Of a stretch of 20,056 nt of DNA, positions 7,337 through 15,973 are shown one piece after another. The DNA is from Phycisphaerae bacterium. Its GTDB lineage: Bacteria; Planctomycetota; Phycisphaerae; Phycisphaerales; SM1A02. The DNA lies in the NCBI GenBank assembly GCA_002718515.1, contig PBEX01000004.1, positions 3,707 through 23,762 on the forward strand. The letters run 5' to 3'. Position numbers and translations under genes: made by a program. The number at the start of each line of letters is the position of its first letter. Position 1 is the stretch's first letter. The notes under the pieces were generated by a model. It was not told where the DNA came from. It saw nothing but the letters and a program-made list of their open reading frames with translations, and did not search any database.

Positions 7337-8488
7337 ATGAATAATAAATTAAATAGAATAAGAATTTTATTTAATGATCAAGAGTTACCTTATTTGATGA
7401 AAGATTCTAATATCCCTGTAGGTGGTGCTTGTGTAAGAACTCATATATTTTGCAAAGGTTTAATCAGTTCAGGACAAAAAGTTGGTGTATTAACATGGAA
7501 AGGTGCAAAAAATTATGTTAATCGTAAAACAGATGTTGAACTTGTGGAGACTTACGATTTAAATAAAGGTTTTAGAAAACTTAGGTGGATATACTACAGA
7601 ATACCGTGCATTTATAATAAAATTTATTTGTATAAACCTGATTTGATTATTTGTAAATCAACGGGTGTCCTACTATTAATTTTTGGTATAATTAGTAAAC
7701 TATTGAAAATCAAACTGGTTTACATGGTAACGAATGATATTTTCATTGATAATAGAATTAATATGAGACTCAATAAATTTGACAGTTTAGCAAATAGAAT
7801 TGGTTTGTATTTAGTTGATAGTGTTTTTTGCCAGAATGATTATCAATTTTCAATAGTTAGTAAAAAACTACCAAAAAAATATATATTTAAAATTACGAAT
7901 CCTTATTTAGGCCATGGTTTAAATATGAGGGTTAGTCCTAGTAGAAGATATATTGCTTGGGTTGGAATTTTCCAAAAACAAAAGAACATGTCTGCATTAT
8001 TAAGAATTGTAAAAAGAAATAAAAAATATCAATTTTGTATTGCTGGATCAGAAACTTCAATTTTAGATGCCAATACTAAAAATATATTAAAAAAACTAAG
8101 GTCATGTGATAATGTCAAATTTGTGGGTTATTTAAAAAGGAAAAAAGTTCTAGAATTTTTATCTAAAGCAATCGTTTTGCTTAATACATCTGATTATGAA
8201 GGATTTTCTAATACGTTTCTTGAAGCATTTTCAGTTGGGACACCTATAGTTTCTCTTAATGTCAATCCAGACAACATAATTACAAAAAATAATTTAGGAT
8301 GTATAGTAGAAGAAGAATCTGTTGGTGAAAAAATTGATTTTTTTAGAAATCATTATGAAAAAGATAAAATGGAAAAAAAAATAAGAACCTATTTAAGAGA
8401 TCAACATGGATATAAGGACTTATCATTAAGGCTAATAGAAAAATTAAAAAATATTTTATACAAATCTAAACATGGTTCAATAGAATGA
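7337..8488 (+). CDS. Family 4 (GT-B) glycosyltransferase
   Basis: The 383-residue protein has the GT4 layout. The N-terminal domain has a Gly-Gly acceptor-loop (VGGACVRTH near 28-36), and the nucleotide-sugar domain begins around YIAWVGIFQKQKN (205-217). The donor-binding E-x7-E motif is in YEGFSNTFLEAF, with Glu288 and Glu296. Such enzymes are retaining and work on the cytoplasmic face of the inner membrane, adding one sugar to the lipid-linked repeat unit. Donor and acceptor cannot be assigned. It begins 2 bases after the wzx stop and overlaps wzy by 4 bases (ATGA), so it is translated as part of the same operon. Confidence 0.88.
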   Translation: MNNKLNRIRILFNDQELPYLMKDSNIPVGGACVRTHIFCKGLISSGQKVGVLTWKGAKNYVNRKTDVELVETYDLNKGFRKLRWIYYRIPCIYNKIYLYKPDLIICKSTGVLLLIFGIISKLLKIKLVYMVTNDIFIDNRINMRLNKFDSLANRIGLYLVDSVFCQNDYQFSIVSKKLPKKYIFKITNPYLGHGLNMRVSPSRRYIAWVGIFQKQKNMSALLRIVKRNKKYQFCIAGSETSILDANTKNILKKLRSCDNVKFVGYLKRKKVLEFLSKAIVLLNTSDYEGFSNTFLEAFSVGTPIVSLNVNPDNIITKNNLGCIVEEESVGEKIDFFRNHYEKDKMEKKIRTYLRDQHGYKDLSLRLIEKLKNILYKSKHGSIE

Positions 8489-9750
8489 ATAGAATTGATA
8501 TCCAAAAACAATCTACTTTTTTTATTTTTCTTGCAATATTATTATTATTTATTCCATTTGGAAAATCAAATATATTCCCAATAGCACCAATAAATTTGGT
8601 TTATTTAGCTATTGGATTTTTATTCTTTTTTCAAACAATATATTCAAAAAGAAATGTTGATTATTATGTATTTATGATAATAATGACAATCATTATTTAT
8701 CAGGTACTCGTTTACTATCTTGACTTAATAAAATATGGTTCTGCCGAAAATTTTTACTTTATTTATAAAACAATTATTTTACTTTTAGGTTTTTCAATTC
8801 TCAAACTTGAGAAAAATTTGTTTAGACTATTTAAACTTTTTACACTTATAATCTTTTTTGCAGCTTTTTTTGGTTTACTTATTTATTTCATTGGCGAGCC
8901 ATTTTCATCAATACGTATGGCTATACTAGGGTCTGAAAATCCTTATGCGATTTATGTTGGTAAAGGAGACAGAATTTCAGGTTTTGATAGTAAAATATTT
9001 ACATTTGCTTACCCACTTGCAGCACTTCCTATATTATTACTGACACTTTACAAGATGGAAAATAGTAGACCCCTTTATCTCATTTTGTTATTTATCACAT
9101 CTATCGCTATTATCCTTAATGGAGAAAGAGCAACTGCATTCTTCTCAATTTTAGGTCTTATTTATTTATCTTATCAATGGTTTAAAATGAAAAGAATATT
9201 CTTTACAATAATAGGTTTATTATTGTGTTTTGGTTTAATCCAGATTACAAATTTAAGTATTGATCAAAACAATTTAACTAGATTAGTAACTCAAAAAGAG
9301 GAAGGTGAAATAGCTACGAGATTATTTAGACAATTTATTGGTCTTAAATCAATATATGATTCACCATTTCTTGGTAGTCATAGAGAAACATATGAAAATT
9401 TATTTTATAATGAAATGAATGAAAAGCCAGCAAGCACGCATAATGCTATTATCAATGTTGGCGTAAGAGCAGGTGTAATAGGTTGGCTAATGTTTGGAAT
9501 TTTTATTTATTATATTTTTCAATTAACTAAAATAATGAAATCTAAGATGTCATACTTTTCATACCAAATCACTCTTTTCCATGGCATAGCTGTTTCGTTA
9601 ATTGTTACGCAATTAGTTGGTTTAGTACACAATGCAGGAATATTTTATTCATACGAAAAAACTTCAATAATATTGTTGGGTTTTATCATTGCATTATCTA
9701 ACATGACTGATAGATATAGTGATATGAATATTGCTCAGAAGAATTTTTGA
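8485..9750 (+). CDS. wzy: O-antigen polymerase-like membrane protein (Wzy)
   Basis: The 421-residue protein is hydrophobic almost throughout, with roughly ten membrane helices. A longer, soluble, charged loop lies at about residues 258-325, between the helix near FGLIQITNLS and the helix at VIGWLMFGIFIYYIF. It contains GLKSIYDSPFLGS and PASTHNAIINVGVRAG. The H-N in THN and the nearby small-residue helix are typical of the O-antigen ligase/polymerase (Wzy_C) superfamily. In this context it most likely polymerises repeat units in the periplasm. Wzy and WaaL ligases look alike, but the position beside wzx and glycosyltransferases favours polymerase. The start overlaps the preceding stop as ATGA. 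A 235-base gap follows. Confidence 0.82.
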   Translation: MNRIDIQKQSTFFIFLAILLLFIPFGKSNIFPIAPINLVYLAIGFLFFFQTIYSKRNVDYYVFMIIMTIIIYQVLVYYLDLIKYGSAENFYFIYKTIILLLGFSILKLEKNLFRLFKLFTLIIFFAAFFGLLIYFIGEPFSSIRMAILGSENPYAIYVGKGDRISGFDSKIFTFAYPLAALPILLLTLYKMENSRPLYLILLFITSIAIILNGERATAFFSILGLIYLSYQWFKMKRIFFTIIGLLLCFGLIQITNLSIDQNNLTRLVTQKEEGEIATRLFRQFIGLKSIYDSPFLGSHRETYENLFYNEMNEKPASTHNAIINVGVRAGVIGWLMFGIFIYYIFQLTKIMKSKMSYFSYQITLFHGIAVSLIVTQLVGLVHNAGIFYSYEKTSIILLGFIIALSNMTDRYSDMNIAQKNF

Positions 9751-9785
9751 AATTGAATATTGTAAAACTTTAATGAAAATTGATA

Positions 9786-9929
9786 ATGAATAAAAAGCAG
9801 ACCAGATTAAAAATAAAAAGAGAAAAAGAAATCAATTTTGCTACGCCATCCAAATTTCCATTTATACCTCCTATGAGATCATATTTTGGTATTTATTCTA
9901 GTGTATTATTTATAATGAAAAAATTCTAA
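9786..9929 (+). CDS. Small orphan ORF, possible gene remnant
   Basis: ATG at 9786 to TAA at 9927-9929 encodes 47 residues. The first half is highly basic (KKQTRLKIKREKE), followed by TPSKFPFIPPMRSYFGIY and a short hydrophobic end. It is the only coding-like stretch in the 235-base gap between wzy and the second GT4 gene. The Pro/aromatic-rich second half reads like the C-terminal end of a larger cytoplasmic or membrane-associated enzyme, so it may be the tail left after a gene was lost. I do not recognise a family, and it may not be translated. Confidence 0.25.
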   Translation: MNKKQTRLKIKREKEINFATPSKFPFIPPMRSYFGIYSSVLFIMKKF

Positions 9930-9931
9930 AT

Positions 9932-9957
9932 AATAAAAATTTAATTTAATTTTTATT
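9932..9957. repeat. All-AT inverted repeat before the second GT4 gene
   Basis: Ten-base perfect arms (AATAAAAATT at 9932-9941 and its complement at 9948-9957) flank a 6-base loop. The second arm carries a T run. It sits after the small orphan ORF and 29 bases before the next gene, so it could weakly terminate or shield transcripts. In DNA this AT-rich such a palindrome may arise by chance, and its stem would be of low stability. Confidence 0.3.
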
Positions 9958-9985
9958 CACCATATTATTTTACTAATAAAGTTTT

Positions 9986-11152
9986 ATGTATAATAAGAAT
10001 ATATTATTTGTCAACTATTCCTTAGGGCATGGTGGTACTGAAAAAATGTTTCTTAATGTCGTATCTGAAATACAATTAATTAATAGAAAAAAAATAGTTT
10101 TTTTCTATAATAATAACTTTAGAAAATATCGATTAAGACAAGGTTATTCTAATTCAGATGTAGATTTTTCTAATTTATACGAAAACATGCCTTTTAAAGT
10201 ATATTCATTAGATAATGATAATGGAATTTTCAATACAATTTATCGTTTAAAGATGCTTCTATATATAATAAAAAAAGAAAATATAGGTTTAATACTATCG
10301 TTTTCAAGTCATGGTGCTTTACTTGCTATCCTAAGCAAAATATTTTTCCCCTTGAATAGAATAAAGGTTATTGTAAGAATGGGCTCTCCATTTAATAATT
10401 TATTTCAGGATAGTAGAGCCAGTAAAACAAAAAATAAAATTGGGAAATTTATCTCTAAATATTTCATATATAAGTTTGTTGATAAGATTATTTGTACAAC
10501 GAATTATATGAAAAAAGAATTGTTATTAGTTAATCATAGATTTAATAGAAAAATATCTATAATTAGAAATTTCAGTAATGAAGGAATAATAAAAAAATTA
10601 GCAAATGAAAAGATAGAATTTTATGACAATTTTATTTTATATGCTGGTCGATTAGAAGAAGAAAAGAATGTCAAAGGAATTATTACAGCATTTAATCAAA
10701 TCAATAAAGATTTTGATATTAAACTTTTGTTAATTGGCGACGGTAGTTTTTACAATAGCATTAAAGAACATATTACAGAATTATCTTTAAATGATAGTGT
10801 TATTATGTTAGGCTATGAGAAAAATCCGTATAAATTTATATCTAGGGCTAAATTTTTGGTTCTTTTTTCAAACTATGAAGGTAGTCCAAATGTAATTCTA
10901 GAATCAAAAATTTGTGGTACACCTGTAATTTCTTCTGATTTTAATGGAGTAGATGATTTTATAAAAGATATGGAAACTGGATTAATTGTTAGTAAAAATA
11001 ATGAAAATCAATTAGCTGGGAAAATGAGATTATTATTGGGTAACTCTTCATTAAGAAAAAGTATAATGACTAATTCCAGCGATACATTAGAAAATTCTGT
11101 CATATCAATCAGAGAGTACGAAAGTTTGATCAAGAAACAAATGCGATGGTAA
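9986..11152 (+). CDS. Family 4 (GT-B) glycosyltransferase
   Basis: This is a 388-residue GT4 enzyme. The N terminus has the acceptor-loop motif GHGGTEKMF (14-22), followed by a typical Rossmann domain. The C-terminal domain opens with LYAGRLEEEKN (218-228), where Arg222 and Lys227 are the diphosphate-binding pair. LLIGDGS follows, and then the E-x7-E motif YEGSPNVILE with Glu298 and Glu306. These are all the key residues of the family, so it should be active on the cytoplasmic side of the membrane, adding a sugar to the growing repeat unit. The ATG at 9986 is preceded by A/T-rich DNA with no clear Shine-Dalgarno sequence. It overlaps the next gene by 7 bases. The donor sugar is not predictable. 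Confidence 0.9.
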   Translation: MYNKNILFVNYSLGHGGTEKMFLNVVSEIQLINRKKIVFFYNNNFRKYRLRQGYSNSDVDFSNLYENMPFKVYSLDNDNGIFNTIYRLKMLLYIIKKENIGLILSFSSHGALLAILSKIFFPLNRIKVIVRMGSPFNNLFQDSRASKTKNKIGKFISKYFIYKFVDKIICTTNYMKKELLLVNHRFNRKISIIRNFSNEGIIKKLANEKIEFYDNFILYAGRLEEEKNVKGIITAFNQINKDFDIKLLLIGDGSFYNSIKEHITELSLNDSVIMLGYEKNPYKFISRAKFLVLFSNYEGSPNVILESKICGTPVISSDFNGVDDFIKDMETGLIVSKNNENQLAGKMRLLLGNSSLRKSIMTNSSDTLENSVISIREYESLIKKQMRW

Positions 11153-12402
11153 GCAGAAGAATGAAGATTGGTTATATGTTAAAAAGCACAAAAAGTTTTG
11201 TTGCAAACATAGTTCCTATTATCGATAATTCGCCCGATAAAAGCATTAAGCATTTTATTTTTCACATAAATAAAATTTATATCACAGAAAATGAAAAAGA
11301 ATCAGATAGTAATGTTGATTTTATTGAGCTTACAAATATTACGAACCTTAAAGCAACATTGAAAAGATATAAACTAGATTTTATGCTTTTTTTAAGCCCT
11401 GGGCATATTTATGAACTATTAATATTAAATATTTGTAAAGAATTATCAATATTAACAATCTTTTATCAGCATGGTTTATCTTTAGACTTAAGCAGTTTTG
11501 ATCCAAAGTCACTTTTTCAAGATAAATCAATTTCAAGGAGGATTTCTTCGATCAAAAAATTATTATTCTTTTATTACAGTTTCGTGCTTTCTATCTTTTT
11601 TGTTAAAAAGAAGTATCGTCTAATTCAAATACTTTTTTACAAAAATCTTCATTTTTTTATTTTCTTTTTTAGGGCGCAACAACTACATAAATTGCCAAAA
11701 TATGGATTGCATTTCATCCATTGTGACTTTGCCTTTGTTTATGGTCAAAAAGATAAAAATTATCTAATTGAGACATTAAATATGAGCGCTAATAATATTA
11801 CTGTTTCTGGATATCCTTTTCTAATGCCAACTGATTCGAGCAAAGATCTTTCTAAGCAGGATCAAATATTATACTTATCATCTGCATTTAGGGAGGATGG
11901 AATAATGCCAATTACAAAAGAACAAGAAAAATGTTTTTATTTAACCTTATTAAAGCAGGTGGAAGATGCTGGATATGCATTAAACATAAAAGTTCATCCA
12001 AGGGATGACTTAAAAATAATTCAGAATTATTTTATAAATCATAGTAATGTTCGAATATATAAGAATGACAATCTAGCTGATTTAACTATATTATCTAGGT
12101 ATGTTATTAGTGATTTTTCAACTGCAATTTTTTATGCAATAAAATATTTCAAACCTGTAATCATATTAAATAGTGAATACTTTAAAAATTATCCATTTGA
12201 TTACACAGAATATGGAATTGGAGTTAAAACTGATTTACATAATCTTTGTTTTACATTAAAGAATTATAGAGAACTAAGTAGGAGTCAGAAAAATTCATAT
12301 AAGAATTTTTTAACGGACTTCTTATATGACAACAGAAAGGTAAGTACATTTCAAACCCTCTACTACCAGATGTATAGGATTCTTGGAAAGACTATTAATT
12401 GA
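11146..12402 (+). CDS. Probable GT-B transferase, polysialyltransferase/TagF-like
   Basis: The 418-residue protein (413 if translation begins at the ATG at 11161) lacks the GT4 E-x7-E motif. It shows the pattern of CDP-glycerol glycerophosphotransferase and polysialyltransferase-like enzymes: FYQHGLS at 106-112, FAFVYGQKDK in the middle (about 195-204), GYPFL, KVHPRDD at 282-288 and SDFSTAIFYAIKYFKPVIIL at about 322-341. The HP and SDxS elements bind the nucleotide donor in that group. Residues 130-180 are rich in Phe, Tyr, Leu and Lys, which may be a membrane-contact patch. It overlaps the GT4 gene by 7 bases. It probably transfers a sialic-acid-like sugar, another sugar or a polyol phosphate; the sequence does not say which. 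Confidence 0.6.
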   Translation: MVSRRMKIGYMLKSTKSFVANIVPIIDNSPDKSIKHFIFHINKIYITENEKESDSNVDFIELTNITNLKATLKRYKLDFMLFLSPGHIYELLILNICKELSILTIFYQHGLSLDLSSFDPKSLFQDKSISRRISSIKKLLFFYYSFVLSIFFVKKKYRLIQILFYKNLHFFIFFFRAQQLHKLPKYGLHFIHCDFAFVYGQKDKNYLIETLNMSANNITVSGYPFLMPTDSSKDLSKQDQILYLSSAFREDGIMPITKEQEKCFYLTLLKQVEDAGYALNIKVHPRDDLKIIQNYFINHSNVRIYKNDNLADLTILSRYVISDFSTAIFYAIKYFKPVIILNSEYFKNYPFDYTEYGIGVKTDLHNLCFTLKNYRELSRSQKNSYKNFLTDFLYDNRKVSTFQTLYYQMYRILGKTIN

Positions 12403-12417
12403 GTTACGGAATTTAAG

Positions 12418-13353
12418 ATGGTAACTAACAACAGATGTATTATTTGTGAGAGCGTTAGTCTCCAGAAGATTAACAGCTATAAACATTTTTGGATATCATG
12501 TAATGATTGTGGAAATATTAAACGTGAAAGAAAAGACAAATATCTGGTACCTAGATTTTTGCCTAAATTTATAGCTAAAATATTTTTCCCAGAAAAGGCA
12601 CTCAATAAAATATATCCAATGGATGAAGTGATTAAAAATGAAAAACGTTTTTATGATCATTATAAAGAGGATTCACAGCTTGATGTTGATTCTACAAAAT
12701 GGGCAGGGGAATCTGAAACAATAAAAAATAATTTAAAAAAATTAGATATTAGTGTTAAGAATAAAAATATTCTTGATATAAGTGGAGGCCCTGGCTTTGT
12801 AGCGCTTGATCTTGAACATTCGGCAAATAAAGTATTCGTCACTGAATATAGTGAGATTGGTGTAAATGGAATGAAAGATAATTTAGGAGTAAATGCAATC
12901 AAGTTTGATTATCAAAATGATAAAATTTCTCAAATTTTAAACGAAGAGAAGTTTGATATTGTGTTAATTAATTTTTCTATTAATTTTTGTTTAGATCTTA
13001 AATCATTTATTCTAGACTTAAAGAAAATTTTAATTAAGAAGTCAATTGTTTATATATCTTTTGTCCCACCAACTTTAGGTTGTTGTTTAAGGTGGCAACA
13101 TGATGAATATGTATATAATATTTTGTATCATCCAGAGACAATGGGTAGAATCCTATCGGAAGCAGGATTTAGACCATTAAAAAAGATTATTTATCGTAGG
13201 TTTGGTTATTTAGAAAATATGCCTCTAGCCAAAAAATTATTTTTATTACCATATTTTATTTTATACACGATTCTTGCTTTAAGGCCTGGGTTATCTATAA
13301 AAAAAGAATTAATTCAAAAAGATGTACTTCATATATATGAATACATGGGTTGA
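12418..13353 (+). CDS. Class I SAM-dependent methyltransferase with N-terminal zinc ribbon
   Basis: The 311-residue protein begins with a CxxC...CxxC zinc ribbon (Cys7, Cys10, Cys28, Cys31). A class I Rossmann methyltransferase core follows: motif I NILDISGGPGFVAL at about 117-130, VFVTEYSE as the acidic end of strand 2, and FDIVLINFSI as motif IV. The last 40 residues contain a hydrophobic, basic stretch (LFLLPYFILYTILALRPG) that could touch the membrane. Sugar-modifying methyltransferases with such ribbons are common in polysaccharide loci. It likely methylates a nucleotide sugar or a non-sugar substituent. It lies just before the CapK-type ligase and the SHMT-like gene, with short gaps, so the three may act on one substituent. 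Confidence 0.78.
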   Translation: MVTNNRCIICESVSLQKINSYKHFWISCNDCGNIKRERKDKYLVPRFLPKFIAKIFFPEKALNKIYPMDEVIKNEKRFYDHYKEDSQLDVDSTKWAGESETIKNNLKKLDISVKNKNILDISGGPGFVALDLEHSANKVFVTEYSEIGVNGMKDNLGVNAIKFDYQNDKISQILNEEKFDIVLINFSINFCLDLKSFILDLKKILIKKSIVYISFVPPTLGCCLRWQHDEYVYNILYHPETMGRILSEAGFRPLKKIIYRRFGYLENMPLAKKLFLLPYFILYTILALRPGLSIKKELIQKDVLHIYEYMG

Positions 13354-13379
13354 GATATTACTAATAGATAAATTTAATT

Positions 13380-14714
13380 GTGCCCTTTATTAATAAAATT
13401 GTTGAAAAATTATTTCTTCCTACAAGTGATTTAATATTAGGTAGGACTATTTCATCGAATTTAGAATTTTTATTATCTAGTCAATGGTGGTCATCTGAAA
13501 AAATAAAAACCTATCAAAATAAAAGACTTGTTCAGTTAATAAATCATGCATTTAATAATGTTCCATACTACAATACACTTTTTTTAAAAAATAAACTTAG
13601 ACCTAATGATATTAAGACAATTGACGATTTACCAAAAATCCCAATACTGACAAAGGATATAATAAAGAAAAATTTTCCACAAAATATAACAGCTAAAAAT
13701 ATCCGAAAGAGTCAAACAATGGAATTAGCTTCAAGTGGCTCAACTGGAGAGCCACTTTTATACAGTACAACAAAGTCTGCCTATAGTTTTAAGATGGCTA
13801 CTAATTTAAGAGGTCTCTATTGGCATGGGTTTAGATTAGGTGATAAACACTGCAAGTTTAGTACTAACCCAAGGCAGACTATTAACAAAAAATTCCAAGA
13901 TATTATTACCAGGTGTAAATACATTTCGTCCCAAGGTGTTACTCAGGAGGACATAGTAAAAAACGTACAGGAATTGATAGAATATAAGCCTAAAATTATT
14001 TATGGTTATCCATCAACATTATCTATACTTGCTGAATATATGGGTAAGAATAATATAAAAAAAATAAATCCATTATTTATAAATACACATGGTGAAATAT
14101 TATTTCCATATATGCGAAAAATGATCGAACAAAATTTCTTTTGTCCTGTTTTCGATGCCTATTCTGGAGAAGGAGGAGCTGTTTCATTTCAGTGTAATAG
14201 TAGTCAAGTATATCATATTGCAGATGAGTATGCCATAACTGAAATTGTAAATGATGGTGAAATCATAAAAGACAAAGGGAGAGGTGAAATTGTCTCAACT
14301 GATCTTTGGAATTATGCAACACCTATGATTAGATATAATATTAAAGATATTGGCATTGTCAAAAAAGAAACCTGCAATTGTAATAAAGGCCTATCTACTA
14401 TGCATAAAATTGAAGGCCGCGATTCAGATATGCTTATCACTCCAAGTGGAAAATATTTAATTGTACATTTTTTTACTGGATATTTTGAATTGATCCATGA
14501 AATAGATCAGTTCCAGGTAATACAAAATAAAACAGATGAGATTGAAATATACATTAGGGTAAATAATAAATATTCTAAATCCATACAAGCAAAGATAATA
14601 AAAGATGTTCAAGAATACATTGGAGAAGATATCCAATTACAATTGAAAATTGTTGATGACATACCATTAACTAAGTCTGGTAAAAGAAGATTTATGATAA
14701 GAAATATTATTTAG
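13380..14714 (+). CDS. CapK/PaaK-type AMP-forming adenylating enzyme
   Basis: The 444-residue member of the phenylacetate-CoA ligase/CapK group starts at GTG 13380. WWSSEKI...VPYYNTLF at the N terminus is typical of the CapK branch. The P-loop ASSGSTGEP lies at 117-125 and YGYPS at 208-212. DAYSGEGG follows at 259-266, with Glu264 in the usual adenylate position. TPMIRYNIKDIG at 314-325 supplies the ribose-binding Asp323. Near the end TKSGKRRF contributes Lys435, the conserved A10 lysine. The enzyme should activate a carboxylic acid as its adenylate, for transfer to CoA or to a sugar. In surface-polysaccharide loci such proteins are thought to attach or prepare non-sugar acyl or amino-acid groups. 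The gene is followed after 12 bases by the SHMT-like PLP enzyme. The substrate acid is unknown, and a role in phenylacetate breakdown is unlikely here. Confidence 0.82.
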   Translation: MPFINKIVEKLFLPTSDLILGRTISSNLEFLLSSQWWSSEKIKTYQNKRLVQLINHAFNNVPYYNTLFLKNKLRPNDIKTIDDLPKIPILTKDIIKKNFPQNITAKNIRKSQTMELASSGSTGEPLLYSTTKSAYSFKMATNLRGLYWHGFRLGDKHCKFSTNPRQTINKKFQDIITRCKYISSQGVTQEDIVKNVQELIEYKPKIIYGYPSTLSILAEYMGKNNIKKINPLFINTHGEILFPYMRKMIEQNFFCPVFDAYSGEGGAVSFQCNSSQVYHIADEYAITEIVNDGEIIKDKGRGEIVSTDLWNYATPMIRYNIKDIGIVKKETCNCNKGLSTMHKIEGRDSDMLITPSGKYLIVHFFTGYFELIHEIDQFQVIQNKTDEIEIYIRVNNKYSKSIQAKIIKDVQEYIGEDIQLQLKIVDDIPLTKSGKRRFMIRNII

Positions 14715-14726
14715 CTAAAGATAAAT

Positions 14727-15920
14727 ATGATGATAGATAAATTTAAGAGTATAATGTATAAACATGATGACTTGAGAAAAAATTGTATTAACCTTCTTCC
14801 ATCAGAAAATATGTTAAGCCCAATGGCTAAAAATGCCTTATTGAGTGACATGGGGCAAAGATATTTTTTCAAAGAAAATTATGAAATAGATAGTAGTATA
14901 AAATATTCTTATCATGGCACAAAACATATTGGAGAATTAATAGATTATGGAGAACAAATAGCCAGAGAATTATTTGAAGTAGATTATGCATCTCTTTATC
15001 CAATATCAGGACATATGGCAGTTGTCTCGGCATTATCTTCTATCCCGAATAAGGATGGTACTATACTTACATATGACCCTATGTATGGTGGCTATCCTGG
15101 TCTCGATAAAAACAAAATGCCTAAGTATTTTGGTTTTAATATAGAAAGTATACCTGTTGAAAAAGATATTCCTGAAAAAATTAATCTCAATAAGCTAAAT
15201 AAATTAATGGATTGTTTGAATCCAACAGCAATCATTTTGAGCTCAGCTCATACTATTTTCCCATACCCTTTAGAGGAAATAAAAAAAATATGTAGGAATG
15301 ATTGTTTGTTAATTTATGATGCCTCACATCCTCTTGGCTTAATCGCAGGTAAGAAATTCCAAAATCCACTTAAGGAAGGGGCTGATATAGTTGTAGGTGG
15401 TACCCAAAAATCATTTCCTGGACCGCAAGGGGGGATTATTCTAACAAATGATTACAGCAACCAGTTAAGAAATATTGAACATTTTGTAACTGTGGATAAT
15501 CCGCATTTTCATCGTATTGCATCGTTAATAGTTTCTTTAATTGAGATGAAACACTTTGGAATAGATTATGCTGACCAAGTTGTTAGAAATACAAAAATGC
15601 TTGGGTCATCAATGATGAAATTAGGTTTTCCTGTAAAGTATAAAGATTTTGGTTATTCAGAATCCCACATGTTTAAATTAAATTTATTTGAAGAATATAA
15701 TATTTTCTCGAGGACACTAGAGGATATCAATATCATTATTGATACGTCAGGAAGAGTAGGTACGAATGAAATGACTCGCTTAGGGATGAAAGAAGATGAG
15801 ATGGTTGAGATTGCAAAATTTATAGAAAGAGGATATTTTCACAGAGAGAATAAAAAAAATCTTAGAAAAGAAATAATTGATTTTAAACATTCCTTTAAAA
15901 CTGAAAAATTTTGCTTTTAA
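14727..15920 (+). CDS. Serine hydroxymethyltransferase-like PLP enzyme, divergent
   Basis: The 397-residue fold-type I PLP enzyme is related to GlyA. INLLPSENMLSP at 21-32 matches the SHMT opening, ISGHMAV at 93-99 corresponds to the phosphate-binding SGS/SGH segment, and IYDASHPLGL at 196-205 gives Asp198 and His201. GGTQKSFPGPQGG at 224-236 holds the Schiff-base Lys228. SGRVGTNEMTRLG at 341-353 keeps the carboxylate-binding Arg343. Departures from housekeeping SHMT are clear. The YxxGYPGxRYYGGxE block is replaced by a different sequence around residues 57-70, and the catalytic Glu of that block is not in place. THK at the PLP lysine has become TQK. These changes affect folate-dependent chemistry, so a folate-independent aldolase, racemase or decarboxylase-like reaction on an amino acid is plausible. 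It probably makes or modifies an amino-acid substituent. Confidence 0.8.
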   Translation: MMIDKFKSIMYKHDDLRKNCINLLPSENMLSPMAKNALLSDMGQRYFFKENYEIDSSIKYSYHGTKHIGELIDYGEQIARELFEVDYASLYPISGHMAVVSALSSIPNKDGTILTYDPMYGGYPGLDKNKMPKYFGFNIESIPVEKDIPEKINLNKLNKLMDCLNPTAIILSSAHTIFPYPLEEIKKICRNDCLLIYDASHPLGLIAGKKFQNPLKEGADIVVGGTQKSFPGPQGGIILTNDYSNQLRNIEHFVTVDNPHFHRIASLIVSLIEMKHFGIDYADQVVRNTKMLGSSMMKLGFPVKYKDFGYSESHMFKLNLFEEYNIFSRTLEDINIIIDTSGRVGTNEMTRLGMKEDEMVEIAKFIERGYFHRENKKNLRKEIIDFKHSFKTEKFCF

Positions 15921-15973
15921 ATGATTGATTTAATTTGCTTTATCAGATTATCTTCCTCAATTCATTCGGAACT

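Noticed and set aside
13380..14714. Phenylacetate-CoA ligase of aromatic catabolism
   Set aside because: No paa genes are near; the N-terminal region and context fit the CapK branch.
14727..15920. Housekeeping glyA
   Set aside because: The folate and catalytic block around residues 57-70 is not the SHMT consensus, and the gene lies inside a polysaccharide operon.
15935..15973. TTG start adding 13 residues to the second HisH-like protein
   Set aside because: HisH proteins begin at the M-x-x-I-I-D-Y-G-M-G-N segment, which matches the ATG at 15974; the extra residues have no family support.
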